Positions 1 through 8,202 of a stretch of 35,486 nucleotides of DNA are shown one piece after another. Source of the stretch: JAJDGF01 sp031549325 (GTDB lineage: Bacteria > Bacillota > Clostridia > Christensenellales > Aristaeellaceae); the NCBI GenBank assembly GCA_031549325.1, contig JAVBQA010000047.1, positions 1 through 35,486 of the forward strand. The letters run 5' to 3'. The notes beneath the pieces were generated by a model that saw nothing but the letters and a program-made list of their open reading frames with translations, did no database searches and had not been told where the DNA came from. The stretch's first letter is position 1. Each line of letters starts with the position of its first letter. The position numbers and the translations under genes are program-made.

Positions 1-35
1 GCATTCCGAAGACCGCGCCTGGCGCTTGCGCGCTC

Positions 36-52
36 GCCGCCGAGAGGGCGGC
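36..52. other. Small GC hairpin downstream of the response regulator gene
   Basis: GCCGCC (36-41) and GGCGGC (47-52) form a 6-bp stem with a 5-base loop. It lies past the stop of the minus-strand regulator gene, but no T-run follows on that strand, so it is not a convincing intrinsic terminator. No gene is recognised in bases 1-90. Confidence 0.3.
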
Positions 53-90
53 AAACAAATTGACGGCGTCAACCGGGTTCGGGGCCGCGC

Positions 91-837
91 TTAATCGGGG
101 TGTGTCCGCCTGCGGAAAGCGGTTGGGGTTTCGCCCAGATAGCACACGAACTTGCGCACGAAATGCTTGTAATCGGAATACCCCACGCGCTCGCTGACTT
201 CGTATATGGGCATATTTGTGTTGAGCAGCAGTTCCATGGCGCGCTTGATGCGGTAGCGGTTCAGAAATTCGCTGAACGACACGCCGACTTCGCGCTTGAA
301 AACGCCGGAGAAGTAGTTCGGCGTCTTCTGTACGTGCTCGGCGACCCTCTCCGCGTTGATGGACTGGTCATAATGCCAGTGTACATAGTCGATGGCGTTT
401 CGAACCCAGAGGCTATAGGGTTGCGGTTCGGACGCCCGGCTTTGGCTTCGCGCGTCCTGCCCAAGCACGCGTTCGACGATCGCGGTCAGGTCGTCAAGGT
501 TGACCGGTTTGAGCAAATACTCGATCACGCCGTTTCGGATGGCCTGACGGGCGAACTCAAAATCGGCGTAACCGGTGAGCAGGATCACGGCGCAGTCGCT
601 GCCCAGACCGCGAATCCTTTCGGCCAGCTGCAGCCCCGTCAGGCCAGGCATCCGAATGTCCGAGATGACCACATCTGGCCGTTCTGCGATAAACAGCTCC
701 AGCGCGGCCTGCCCATTTTCGGCGGCGAACACTTTCCCGACGCCATGGTCAGACCAGCGGACGCCTTCCACCAGACCCAGCCGAATTTGGCGCTCGTCGT
801 CGACGATCAACAGCTTTTTCACAGGCGTGGTGTCCAT
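91..837 (-). CDS. YesN-like response regulator, AraC-type DNA-binding domain
   Basis: This 248-residue protein is a cytoplasmic transcription regulator. Residues about 7-125 form a CheY-like receiver with acidic pocket D13/D14, phosphoacceptor D60 in an SDIRMPG motif, switch T88 and conserved K110-P111. Residues about 145-245 are an AraC-type double helix-turn-helix (NYFSGVFKREVG and a second YSDYKHFVRKF helix region). The length is short for YesN because the linker is short. The ATG at 837 lies 5 bases after the stop of the upstream kinase gene, with a GGCAGGTGGG ribosome site inside that gene, so the two are co-transcribed and form a sensor/regulator pair. The divergent binding-protein/permease operon from 2781 is the likely target. 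Family assignment is clear; the inducing sugar is unknown. Confidence 0.93.
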   Translation of the reverse strand: MDTTPVKKLLIVDDERQIRLGLVEGVRWSDHGVGKVFAAENGQAALELFIAERPDVVISDIRMPGLTGLQLAERIRGLGSDCAVILLTGYADFEFARQAIRNGVIEYLLKPVNLDDLTAIVERVLGQDARSQSRASEPQPYSLWVRNAIDYVHWHYDQSINAERVAEHVQKTPNYFSGVFKREVGVSFSEFLNRYRIKRAMELLLNTNMPIYEVSERVGYSDYKHFVRKFVCYLGETPTAFRRRTHPD

Positions 838-842
838 GCGCC

Positions 843-2582
843 TTACCCACCTGCCTTTCTCTTGGGAATGGTGACGGATACCTGCGCGCCGCGGCCTGCT
901 TCGCTTTCGAAGCGGATGCCGTAGCCCGCGCCATAACGGATTCTGAGCCGCGCCTGTATGTTTTTGAGAGCCAGCATCTTTTGGGGATTGGCGTTTTCGG
1001 AAAGCTCGCGGTGGACCTCCGCCGAGTCCGCGCCGAGCCCGTCATCCTGGACGGACAACACGATGTCACCGTCGTCGTTTTCGAGCACGCGAATCCACAT
1101 GTGGCCCTGATCTGTCTTTTGTTCCAGACCGTGCAGGATCGCGTTTTCCACCAGCGGCTGCAGCAAGAGCCTTGGACACTCGCATTCGAGAAGCGCGTCA
1201 GGGCATTCGAGCGAGAAGGCGATGCGCTCATCGAAGCGAAGCGCTTGCAGGCTAATGTAGCTTTGAAGATGCCGCATCTCCTCGCGGATTGTGGTCACAG
1301 AGCCGCCCGCCCCGAGCGAATGACGGAACAGATTTGAGAGCATTTCAATTTGCCTGGCGACCTGGTGGTTCTTGCTGAGCAGCGCGCAGAAGCGGATGGA
1401 GTCCAGCGTGTTGTACAGGAAATGGGGGTTGATCTGCGAGGTCAGCGCTTGAAGTTGCGCGTCCTTTTCATGCAGCTGCGCGATATAAACCTTCTCGATC
1501 AGCTCGTTGATGCGCTTCTTCATCGCGTCGAAACTTCGCGTCAGGGCCTGCACTTCATCGCCCGGCTGCGGGCGCTCCGGTTGGCCGTCTCCCAGCGTGA
1601 CCATATTGCGCGTGAGTTGAATGATGGGGCGAATCACGGTGTTTCGAAGCGCCAGATAGAACAGGACGCCAAACACAACGCAGAACAGCACCGCCAAAAG
1701 CGTCAGCAATGGCGCCAGCGAGTCGCCTGTGTACAACTCGGAAAGCGGTATGTAATACAAGAGATCCCAGCCCGCGATGGCGATGGGATAGCGAAGCGCG
1801 AGGTGGTCGCCTGATGACCCGAAAACCCGCGAATGGCCCGCTTGGGGGATGGCCATGTCCGTGACCTGATCCAGCGGCAGCCCGATCAGGGACTTGTCCT
1901 TTGCCGACACCACCCGGCCGCGTTCGTCAGTCAGCAGACACAGCGCATCCGCATACGCGGCGCTGTTGATTTGTGCAAATACCGCCGATTCGTCCGCGCT
2001 GTAGCGGAACAGCACCTCAGAGCCTGGCAGGCTGCCCTTGGCTACGCGCAGCACCGAAATCAGCGGCGCAACGCTGTCGACGCGCCGGAACAGTTGATCA
2101 GCGGAAAGTTGCGTCAGGGCGAACCTGGGCGTCCAGGAGCTCAGCTCCAGGTGCTTTGGAGGCAACGCCTCAAAGCGCAGCGTTGCCCGCCCCATCTGGA
2201 ACAGGATGTCGCTATCCGTCGAAACGCAGAGCTGTCCCACAAACGCTCGACGGCTCAACGCGTCGGACATGTTGACCCAAAGCCCGTACCGAAGGCGTTC
2301 ATAAGCAAGCCGGTTGCCGGTGGCGTAGTGTTTTTCCAGTGCGCGCATGTTCGCCGAGGACATCGCCTTCAGGCAGTAGTCATCCATGTCTGCCAGCAGA
2401 TACTGTAAAGAGCCGCTCTTTTCCATCAGGCTGAGGTACAGGCTCTCGTCAAACTTGTCCTGATTGTTCCTTGCGTAATTCTGGTATACAAAATAGAAGC
2501 TGAGCAAAATCGGCAAGATGATCAGCAACACAAGGCATGTCAGGAATTTCTGGTTGATGGCGAGCTGCCGAAACCATTTCAA
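843..2582 (-). CDS. YesM-like sensor histidine kinase
   Basis: This 579-residue membrane kinase has one membrane helix at about 11-34, an extracytoplasmic sensor region of about 250 residues, a second helix at about 292-313, a HAMP linker, a HisKA_7TM/His_kinase-type dimerisation segment with phospho-acceptor H387 in INPHFLYN, and an HATPase_c domain (N480 in the VENA N-box, DDGLG at 513-517). That order is typical of the YesM/LytS class that pairs with YesN regulators. The start is TTG at 2582: it fits a GGAGGT site 7 bases upstream, whereas the nearby ATG at 2577 is out of frame. The partner regulator follows after 5 bases. It should sense an extracellular sugar, perhaps together with the binding protein encoded divergently. 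The ligand cannot be read from sequence. Confidence 0.93.
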   Translation of the reverse strand: MKWFRQLAINQKFLTCLVLLIILPILLSFYFVYQNYARNNQDKFDESLYLSLMEKSGSLQYLLADMDDYCLKAMSSANMRALEKHYATGNRLAYERLRYGLWVNMSDALSRRAFVGQLCVSTDSDILFQMGRATLRFEALPPKHLELSSWTPRFALTQLSADQLFRRVDSVAPLISVLRVAKGSLPGSEVLFRYSADESAVFAQINSAAYADALCLLTDERGRVVSAKDKSLIGLPLDQVTDMAIPQAGHSRVFGSSGDHLALRYPIAIAGWDLLYYIPLSELYTGDSLAPLLTLLAVLFCVVFGVLFYLALRNTVIRPIIQLTRNMVTLGDGQPERPQPGDEVQALTRSFDAMKKRINELIEKVYIAQLHEKDAQLQALTSQINPHFLYNTLDSIRFCALLSKNHQVARQIEMLSNLFRHSLGAGGSVTTIREEMRHLQSYISLQALRFDERIAFSLECPDALLECECPRLLLQPLVENAILHGLEQKTDQGHMWIRVLENDDGDIVLSVQDDGLGADSAEVHRELSENANPQKMLALKNIQARLRIRYGAGYGIRFESEAGRGAQVSVTIPKRKAGG

Positions 2583-2615
2583 GGAGCAGACCTCCGCAAC
2601 TTAATTGGACAAATA

Positions 2616-2645
2616 ATTCTACCACAATGCCCGCGATTTTGCCAG
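2616..2645 (-). promoter_or_regulatory. Candidate promoter of the kinase/regulator pair
   Basis: On the minus strand, CTGGCA (2640-2645) and TAGAAT (2616-2621) are separated by 18 bases, with TGG directly before the -10 (extended -10). It sits 34 bases before the kinase start. The -35 box matches consensus at only 4 of 6 positions, so the call rests mainly on the extended -10. Confidence 0.4.
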
Positions 2646-2661
2646 ATCATAGTTTTGTGGA

Positions 2662-2678
2662 TGAAATCATAGATTTCA
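2662..2678. promoter_or_regulatory. Inverted repeat, candidate regulator-binding site
   Basis: TGAAATC (2662-2668), ATA, GATTTCA (2672-2678) is a perfect 7-bp inverted repeat with a 3-base spacer. It lies in the divergent intergenic region, ending 4 bases upstream of the plus-strand -35 box, where an activator such as the YesN-like regulator would bind. Confidence 0.4.
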
Positions 2679-2682
2679 CAGA

Positions 2683-2711
2683 TTGTGAGAGCTGCAACGT
2701 TCTGGTATGCT
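2683..2711 (+). promoter_or_regulatory. Candidate promoter of the first sugar ABC operon
   Basis: TTGTGA (2683-2688) and TATGCT (2706-2711) are 17 bases apart, and TGG precedes the -10 (extended -10). Both boxes match consensus at 4 of 6 positions, as expected for an activated promoter. The binding-protein start lies 69 bases downstream of the -10. Confidence 0.5.
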
Positions 2712-2780
2712 TGGGACACAGAGTTTAACGGACATTTTATGATTCCGTTGGGCGAAAATGAAGAAAGCGGGGGACTGGCG

Positions 2781-3995
2781 ATGAAGAGGATGGTTTGTTT
2801 CGCATTGGCACTGTTGTTGGGTTTGAGCATGTGTTCCGGCGCGCTGGCGGAGAAAACCGCCATGAAGTTCTACGGACTCATTCTTGAGTATCCATTCAGC
2901 CAGGGGCAGGTGGACAGAATGGCCGAAAAACTAGCCGACAAGTACGACATCGAGCAGATCCCGGTGGACTGGGGCAACCTGGACACGGTCATTCGCACAG
3001 GCATCGCATCCGGCAGCCCTTGCGACGTGTATTGCTACTGGCCGCAGGCCATGGCTACTTTCGTGGACGCCGGACAGGCGCTGGATTTGACGCCCTATCT
3101 GGAGGCAAACGGCGGCGAGTGGAAAAACAGCTTTGTACCGGCGCAGCTGGACACCGGTTTGTTCGACGGCAAGTACTACGCCGTGCCGCTGGACGGCCTG
3201 TACCAGATGGCGATGATCAACACCCAGATCTTCAAGGACGCGGGCGTTGAAGTGAAGGAAACATGGACCTGGGACGAGTTCAAGGACGCTTGCGAGAAGA
3301 TCAAAGCCATCGGCAAGCACCCCTTCGCGCTGGGCAACCAGGGTTTGGACTGGGTCTGGAAAAATGTGCTGGCCAGCAGGTTCATCTCGGAAGGCCGCTA
3401 TGACCAGTTCCTTTCGTACGACATTGCCAAAGACGACGAGGCGCTGAGCTACCTGCTCGACCTGTTCAAGGAACTCAACGACAAGGGATACTGGTATCCC
3501 GGCCAGGGCGGCGTCAACATCCAGCGCGACGAAGCGCGCGCCAGTTTTGTCAAAGGCGACACCGCGATTCTGTTTGAGATGAGCTCGCTGTTTGCCGGCA
3601 TTCAGGCGGAGTGCGACTTCGAGATCGCCCCGGTTTGCTGGCCGCGCGCCGGCGAAGTCACCGTCAACATGGGCGGCACCGACGGCTATTTCATTCCCGC
3701 CAACGTCAAAAATCCTGATGCCGCCGTGGAGCTGCTCAAGGTTTTGCTGGACAAGGAGTCCATGGCGATGATGGTGCCCGACGCAATGCCCGCTGGCGCC
3801 GGCATCGAGATTTCCGATCCCACGCTGAGCAAGCTTGTGGAACTCTCCCAATACATGCAGTCGACCAGCCCCGCCAATCCCGAGCTCACCACTTTCCTCA
3901 AAACCAGCTTTGTGGCCGACTACGTGCTCGGCACGTCTGGCAAAGAGGATCTGCTCGATGAGTACGAGACCCTGCGTCTGGCAGCCAAGGGCTGA
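2781..3995 (+). CDS. Sugar ABC transporter solute-binding protein (family 1)
   Basis: This 404-residue extracytoplasmic protein captures a sugar or oligosaccharide for the two permeases encoded downstream. Residues 1-24 are a Sec signal (basic start, hydrophobic core, Ala-Leu-Ala before EKT). A Cys occurs inside the signal, but LSMC is not a good lipobox. The mature part has features of family-1 binding proteins, such as the GDTAILFEMSS segment and a conserved GGTDGYFIP strand region. ATG 2781 was chosen over an upstream in-frame ATG at 2685 because it has a purine-rich GAAAGCGGGGGA site just before it and begins the signal peptide; the longer version would overlap the promoter. It is divergent from the YesM/YesN pair. 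The substrate is not identifiable. Confidence 0.92.
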   Translation: MKRMVCFALALLLGLSMCSGALAEKTAMKFYGLILEYPFSQGQVDRMAEKLADKYDIEQIPVDWGNLDTVIRTGIASGSPCDVYCYWPQAMATFVDAGQALDLTPYLEANGGEWKNSFVPAQLDTGLFDGKYYAVPLDGLYQMAMINTQIFKDAGVEVKETWTWDEFKDACEKIKAIGKHPFALGNQGLDWVWKNVLASRFISEGRYDQFLSYDIAKDDEALSYLLDLFKELNDKGYWYPGQGGVNIQRDEARASFVKGDTAILFEMSSLFAGIQAECDFEIAPVCWPRAGEVTVNMGGTDGYFIPANVKNPDAAVELLKVLLDKESMAMMVPDAMPAGAGIEISDPTLSKLVELSQYMQSTSPANPELTTFLKTSFVADYVLGTSGKEDLLDEYETLRLAAKG

Positions 3996-4012
3996 TTCCA
4001 TCATCCATAGCC

Positions 4013-4042
4013 AATGGGGCGGACAACATCGTCCGCCCCATT
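4013..4042 (+). other. Intercistronic hairpin after binding-protein gene
   Basis: AATGGGGCGGAC (4013-4024) and GTCCGCCCCATT (4031-4042) form a perfect 12-bp stem with loop AACATC, 17 bases after the binding-protein stop. Only a short T-run follows, so full termination is unlikely. Such structures commonly stabilise the upstream mRNA or cause partial read-through, giving more binding protein than permease. Confidence 0.6.
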
Positions 4043-4070
4043 TCAAAATGCGCAAAGAAGGTGAACATCA

Positions 4071-4991
4071 ATGGCTCAGCAGGCGATTCTGGGTGCGCGC
4101 CGGGCAAGAAAAATCCAATCGGGCAAGCGCCGCATCGGGCTGTTGTTTTTGCTGCCCTCCATACTGCTGATCGTGTTTTCCAATCTGATTCCCTTCGTCT
4201 GGAACACGATCTTGAGTTTCCAATCCTGGGATGGTTACGGCCCGATCGAATGGGTCGGGTTCTCGAATTTTGCGAAAGTAATCAGCGAAAAGAACTTCTG
4301 GCTCTCCACGCAAAACAGCCTGACGCTGGGCGTGTTTTCGTCGCTGATCACGGTGCTCTTGGGCGTGGTGCTGGCGTTTTGTGTGTTCCGCTTTCAGGTG
4401 CGCGAGGGCGGTGCGTATCGGCTTGTGCTGTTCATGCCATACCTGCTGCCAATGTCGGTCATCGGGCTGATGTTCACGTTCATGCTAAACTATGAGTATG
4501 GCGTGTTGAACGAAATCCTGCGCTTTCTTGGGCTTGGGGCGCTCGCAAAGCCATGGCTTGCCGACGCGAAGGCGGTCATGCCCGTGCTGATTCTGATCAG
4601 AGGCTGGAAGGGACTGGGCATGACGATGCTTCTGTGCATAGCGGCCATGCAGGCGATCCCGGTTTCGCTGTTTGAATCGGCGCGCCTGGATGGCGCAAGC
4701 CTGATGAAGACGTATCTGAGAATCGTGATCCCGTTGATCTTGCCGGTCATCGCGCTGAGCCTTCTGAACACATTGATGGGCTCGTTCAAGGCATACGACG
4801 TGGTCAAGATCATGACAAACGGAGGCCCTGGACGCGCCAGCTACGTGGTGCCCATGCTGATGATGGATCACGCCTTCAAGTACAACAAGTTCGGGTATGC
4901 GGCCTCAATGGGGTCGGTGTTCACATTGATTGTGCTCGCCGTGATTGCCCTTGCCAATCTGCTGATCAGGAGCGAAAAATATGAATACTAA
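4071..4991 (+). CDS. Sugar ABC transporter permease (MalF/UgpA type)
   Basis: This 306-residue inner-membrane permease has six predicted membrane segments (first at about 22-42). Near residue 205 it has the EAA loop that docks the ATPase (ESARLDGAS, then IPLILP). The TNGGPGRAS segment near residue 245 is typical of the MalF/UgpA/LacF half of CUT1 importers. The gene follows the binding protein after a hairpin, with a GAAGGTG site before ATG 4071, and its last 11 bases overlap the next permease gene, so the two halves are translationally linked. No ATPase gene is present in this operon; a shared MsmX-type ATPase is inferred. Confidence 0.92.
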   Translation: MAQQAILGARRARKIQSGKRRIGLLFLLPSILLIVFSNLIPFVWNTILSFQSWDGYGPIEWVGFSNFAKVISEKNFWLSTQNSLTLGVFSSLITVLLGVVLAFCVFRFQVREGGAYRLVLFMPYLLPMSVIGLMFTFMLNYEYGVLNEILRFLGLGALAKPWLADAKAVMPVLILIRGWKGLGMTMLLCIAAMQAIPVSLFESARLDGASLMKTYLRIVIPLILPVIALSLLNTLMGSFKAYDVVKIMTNGGPGRASYVVPMLMMDHAFKYNKFGYAASMGSVFTLIVLAVIALANLLIRSEKYEY

Positions 4992-5826
4992 GCAGTCCGT
5001 TCGGGAAAAGCAAACAGGGCTTTTTGCCAGCAGGTTGATCGTATGGATTTTTCTGCTCATCACCGTGTATCCGATCCTGTTTGTGGTGCTGACCTCGCTC
5101 AAATCCACGAAGGACTTCTACACCAACGCGTTCGGACTGCCCAAGGTGTGGATGTTTGTAAACTACGCGGAGGCCTGGAACGCCGCGCACATAGGGCAAT
5201 ACTTCGCGAACACCACGGTCGTCTCTGTTCTGACCACGCTGATGGTGCTGTTTCTGTCGTGCCTGGCGGGGTATGCGCTGGCGAGGCTTGAGATTCCTCG
5301 CGCGGACCTGATTGTGCTGTTGATGATGGGCGTGACGCTTTTGCCCAGCGAATCGGTGATCATGCCGATGTACCTGACGATCTCCAGGATGCGGCTGATC
5401 GGCACCTTGGCTTCGCTGATAGTTCCTTATGTGGGCTGGTGGCTGCCCACGAACATATTCATCATGCGCAATTTCTTTGCCACTACGCCTGGCGAGCTGT
5501 TGGAATCGGCGCGCGTGGATGGCGCGAGCGAGATGACCGTGTTTTTGCGCATCCTGGCGCCGCTGATGGTGCCCGCGATCGGTACCTGCACGGTGATTTG
5601 TTTTTCTGGCATTTGGGGCGAGCTTTTGTGGGCGTCCGTGGTGCTGAGCACAACTTCCTTGCGCACGCTGAGCCTGGGCATCCTGGCTTTCCAGGGGCAG
5701 TTCTCTACCAACTGGGGGCTGCTGTCGGCCGCCGTCTGCGTGGTGCTGCTGCCCATCCTGGCGCTGTTCATCGCTTTTCAGAAGTATTTTGTGCAGGGGC
5801 TGACGACCGGCGCGGTCAAGGGATAG
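4981..5826 (+). CDS. Sugar ABC transporter permease (MalG/UgpE type)
   Basis: This 281-residue permease is the second membrane half of the importer. It has six predicted membrane segments (first at about 18-40), an EAA loop near residue 175 (ESARVDGASE, then APLMVP) and the MalG-family C-terminus (FQKYFVQGLTTGAVKG). ATG 4981 lies inside the end of the preceding gene with an AGGAGCG site, indicating coupled translation. It is the last gene of the operon and converges on the GH112 gene. Confidence 0.93.
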   Translation: MNTKQSVREKQTGLFASRLIVWIFLLITVYPILFVVLTSLKSTKDFYTNAFGLPKVWMFVNYAEAWNAAHIGQYFANTTVVSVLTTLMVLFLSCLAGYALARLEIPRADLIVLLMMGVTLLPSESVIMPMYLTISRMRLIGTLASLIVPYVGWWLPTNIFIMRNFFATTPGELLESARVDGASEMTVFLRILAPLMVPAIGTCTVICFSGIWGELLWASVVLSTTSLRTLSLGILAFQGQFSTNWGLLSAAVCVVLLPILALFIAFQKYFVQGLTTGAVKG

Positions 5827-5850
5827 CCGCGTGCGGTCAGCAGTCGACGG

Positions 5851-5882
5851 AAAAACGCCCCGCACATAAATGCGCGGGGCGT
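5851..5882 (-). terminator. Intrinsic terminator of the GH112 gene
   Basis: On the minus strand, ACGCCCCGC and GCGGGGCGT (plus-strand arms 5874-5882 and 5855-5863) form a 9-bp GC-rich stem followed by TTTTT (complement of 5851-5855). It begins 24 bases after the GH112 stop. There is no comparable T-run in the plus direction, so its effect on the permease operon is uncertain. Confidence 0.8.
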
Positions 5883-5905
5883 GTGATCGTGAGGCTGTGC
5901 TGAGT

Positions 5906-8062
5906 CTACATGTCAAACCAGCATATCTGCATGGGCTCAAGCTCCAGCGCAAAGCTGGTTCCATCGCCCTTATGCACCCGCGTATTCTGCGGAACATCGG
6001 TGTTGTTGAGCACAGCGAACCGTCCGGCATCAGGATAGGCCGAGCACTCGGTGGCCGGGTTTTCGCTGAACCAGCGGTACAACTGCTCCTCCTGGCCCGC
6101 CGCCCAGAAGATCGAGCGCATCAGCAGCCGCGCGCTGGCGTGAGAAATGGGCAATCCCGCGATGTAGACGGCGCGCCCATTGCCGAATGATTGGCACGCC
6201 ACGCGCGTGCAGCCCGCCTCGGAAACCACCAGATTCTGCGCGGTTTTGGCGTACACATCATCCACGCACGCGCCGAAATCCCAAGCGTCGGGCGCGTCGG
6301 CGGTGATGAAGTGGGGAATGGGCGCGCTTGGGTATTTGTCGTAACTCAGGCTCAGCGAGCGCTCCTTTTCAACGCCCAGCACATCTGCCAACTGGAAGAA
6401 CAGATCCTGATTCGCGCAAGCGCTGGGCTCGCCGATACCGATCAGCGCGCCGCCCCTTGCCACGAACGCGCGCACCGCGCTGGTGAGCGCGGGATCCTTC
6501 CAAAGCGCGCCGCCGCTAAACGCCGTGCCCTCGGGTCCCGCATTCAAAAGCACATCGACGCCCTCGGGCACGCCGCGCGTGACATCTTCAAACGAGAGGA
6601 AGACAACGTCCACGGCCATGCCGCTCAGCGATTCCAGAATGCCGGCGTAAATTTGTGTTTGCTTGAACACATAGGTGTGCTTGGACATGAACAGCTGCCA
6701 GCGCCGAAGCGAGCCCCAGGCGCTGAGAATCCCGATTTTGAAGCGCGGCGTATAGGGTTTGGAGCCGCCGATGTTGTCATAAAGCGCGCGGAACTCGTCG
6801 CAGATTTCTGCGGCTCTTTGCACAAAATCCGGGAATTTCAGCGCGAGGGAAGGATATCCGCCAAATCCGATTCTGTCCACCGGGTTGCGCATCATCGCGC
6901 GGCGGCTGTCCATCCAGAACCGGTTCAGCGGTGTGACGGGATCACCGCCCTCGTGGAAGGTGTCGGGAAAAAAGTAAGGCAGGAATCGGCCCTCGCGGTA
7001 TTTGACGCCCGGAATGTCGGCGATCATGCGAAGCCCGGCGCCGCAGTCCACCGAACCCACAACGGCGTCCAAACCGATATCTGCGAAGTATTTGCCATAA
7101 GGCTCGGTGCCGATGTAGTTGTCGCCCAAAAACATCATGGCCTCGCGCTGGTGCTTGTGACAGATCTCCACCATCTCGCGCGCCGCGTCGGCGACGAAGC
7201 GCTGCACAAAGTCAATGTACTCCATGTACTCGGCGCTAGGCGCGCGAAACGAACTGTTGTAATAGCCCGCGTCCACGAACACCTCCGGGCGGGGTCGATA
7301 GCCTTTGTGCTGCTCAAACAGCAGCAGCATATCGGCACTCACCGACTGGCCGTACCCGAACCAGTCCATAAATTTCTCGCGCCGGTCAGCGCCGTACACC
7401 AGGGTGAAATGATAGAAGAACGTGGTGAAGCGGATCACGTTGGGATCCTTGTTCTCGAGAAGCCAGCTCTCGAAGTAATCCATCATCCGCCTGCGCGTTT
7501 CCGGTTGGACGGGATTGTAGGGCTGCGCGTGGGGCACGTCGTCGCCCCAGTTGTTGACCAGGTGATTGTACATCTGGGTTGGATCCCAGGTTTGCCAGCA
7601 CAGAAAGCTCACCGTATAACGATGGAACGGATGGCATCCATGGATCGTCACTGTACCTGTGGTTGCGTCAAACGACCAGCGCTCACCCGGGACGATCTCG
7701 CCGCTGCTGCGGTCGATAACCTCCCACCAGTCCTTGGGATCGCGCTCGGTGACAATTTTCAGCTGCTGATCGAAATAGCCGGACAGGATGTCGATGCAAA
7801 GAGTGCTGCCCTCGGCGTGGCGCGGCTCGCTCATCAGATACATCTGCTGTAGCGATTCGGGATGCGCGCGGGTGTACTCGATGTCTTGGCGAACCGGGAA
7901 AAACGTGGCATATACCTTTTCGACTTTGCTTGACAATGCTTTGGAAAGCCTGGTGCCGTCGCTGTTGCGAATCGCGTCGGCCTTCCAGAGTTCGATGAGC
8001 GTGAGTAGTTGCTGGTCGATGTTCTCCTCGATGGGCAAGGTGACGCGTCCGATTGTGCTCAT
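5906..8062 (-). CDS. GH112 beta-galactoside phosphorylase (lacto-N-biose/galacto-N-biose or galactosyl-rhamnose type)
   Basis: This 718-residue cytoplasmic enzyme has no signal peptide. GH112 enzymes phosphorolyse a terminal beta-galactosyl disaccharide (Gal-beta1,3-HexNAc, or Gal-beta1,4-rhamnose in some clostridia) to galactose 1-phosphate and the free second sugar. The N-terminus MSTIGRVTLPIE is the family opening. The barrel contains a VDAGYYNSSFRAPS segment and FLGDNYIGTEP, where D314 matches by position the general acid known in the bifidobacterial enzyme. A C-terminal part carries an amidotransferase-like fold (LNAGPEGTAFSGG). Length fits the family (about 720-750). ATG 8062 is preferred over an upstream in-frame start at 8131 because of the AGGAAGGAGC site before it. 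It lies alone between two importer loci. Specificity within GH112 is not decided. Confidence 0.93.
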   Translation of the reverse strand: MSTIGRVTLPIEENIDQQLLTLIELWKADAIRNSDGTRLSKALSSKVEKVYATFFPVRQDIEYTRAHPESLQQMYLMSEPRHAEGSTLCIDILSGYFDQQLKIVTERDPKDWWEVIDRSSGEIVPGERWSFDATTGTVTIHGCHPFHRYTVSFLCWQTWDPTQMYNHLVNNWGDDVPHAQPYNPVQPETRRRMMDYFESWLLENKDPNVIRFTTFFYHFTLVYGADRREKFMDWFGYGQSVSADMLLLFEQHKGYRPRPEVFVDAGYYNSSFRAPSAEYMEYIDFVQRFVADAAREMVEICHKHQREAMMFLGDNYIGTEPYGKYFADIGLDAVVGSVDCGAGLRMIADIPGVKYREGRFLPYFFPDTFHEGGDPVTPLNRFWMDSRRAMMRNPVDRIGFGGYPSLALKFPDFVQRAAEICDEFRALYDNIGGSKPYTPRFKIGILSAWGSLRRWQLFMSKHTYVFKQTQIYAGILESLSGMAVDVVFLSFEDVTRGVPEGVDVLLNAGPEGTAFSGGALWKDPALTSAVRAFVARGGALIGIGEPSACANQDLFFQLADVLGVEKERSLSLSYDKYPSAPIPHFITADAPDAWDFGACVDDVYAKTAQNLVVSEAGCTRVACQSFGNGRAVYIAGLPISHASARLLMRSIFWAAGQEEQLYRWFSENPATECSAYPDAGRFAVLNNTDVPQNTRVHKGDGTSFALELEPMQICWFDM

Positions 8063-8097
8063 GTTTTGTGTTGCTCCTTCCTGGCGTTGCGGCTCCC

Positions 8098-8127
8098 ATT
8101 GTATGGCATCTGAGAACAGGGTGTCAA
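8098..8127 (-). promoter_or_regulatory. Strong promoter of the GH112 gene
   Basis: On the minus strand, TTGACA (8122-8127) and TACAAT (8098-8103) are separated by 18 bases, matching consensus at 6 of 6 and 5 of 6 positions. It lies 35 bases upstream of ATG 8062, consistent with a vegetative sigma factor. Confidence 0.75.
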
Positions 8128-8202
8128 CCACAAACTTGAAAGATTGATCGTCTGGCCGGCTTGCCGCGACGAGTGCGCAGCCCAGACAAAAGGAGATTCT
8201 CC

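Noticed and set aside
6191..7852. Long plus-strand open frame (553 codons) opposite GH112
   Set aside because: It is antisense to a clear GH112 gene, has no family features and is rich in Arg, His and Ala as expected from GC-rich shadows.
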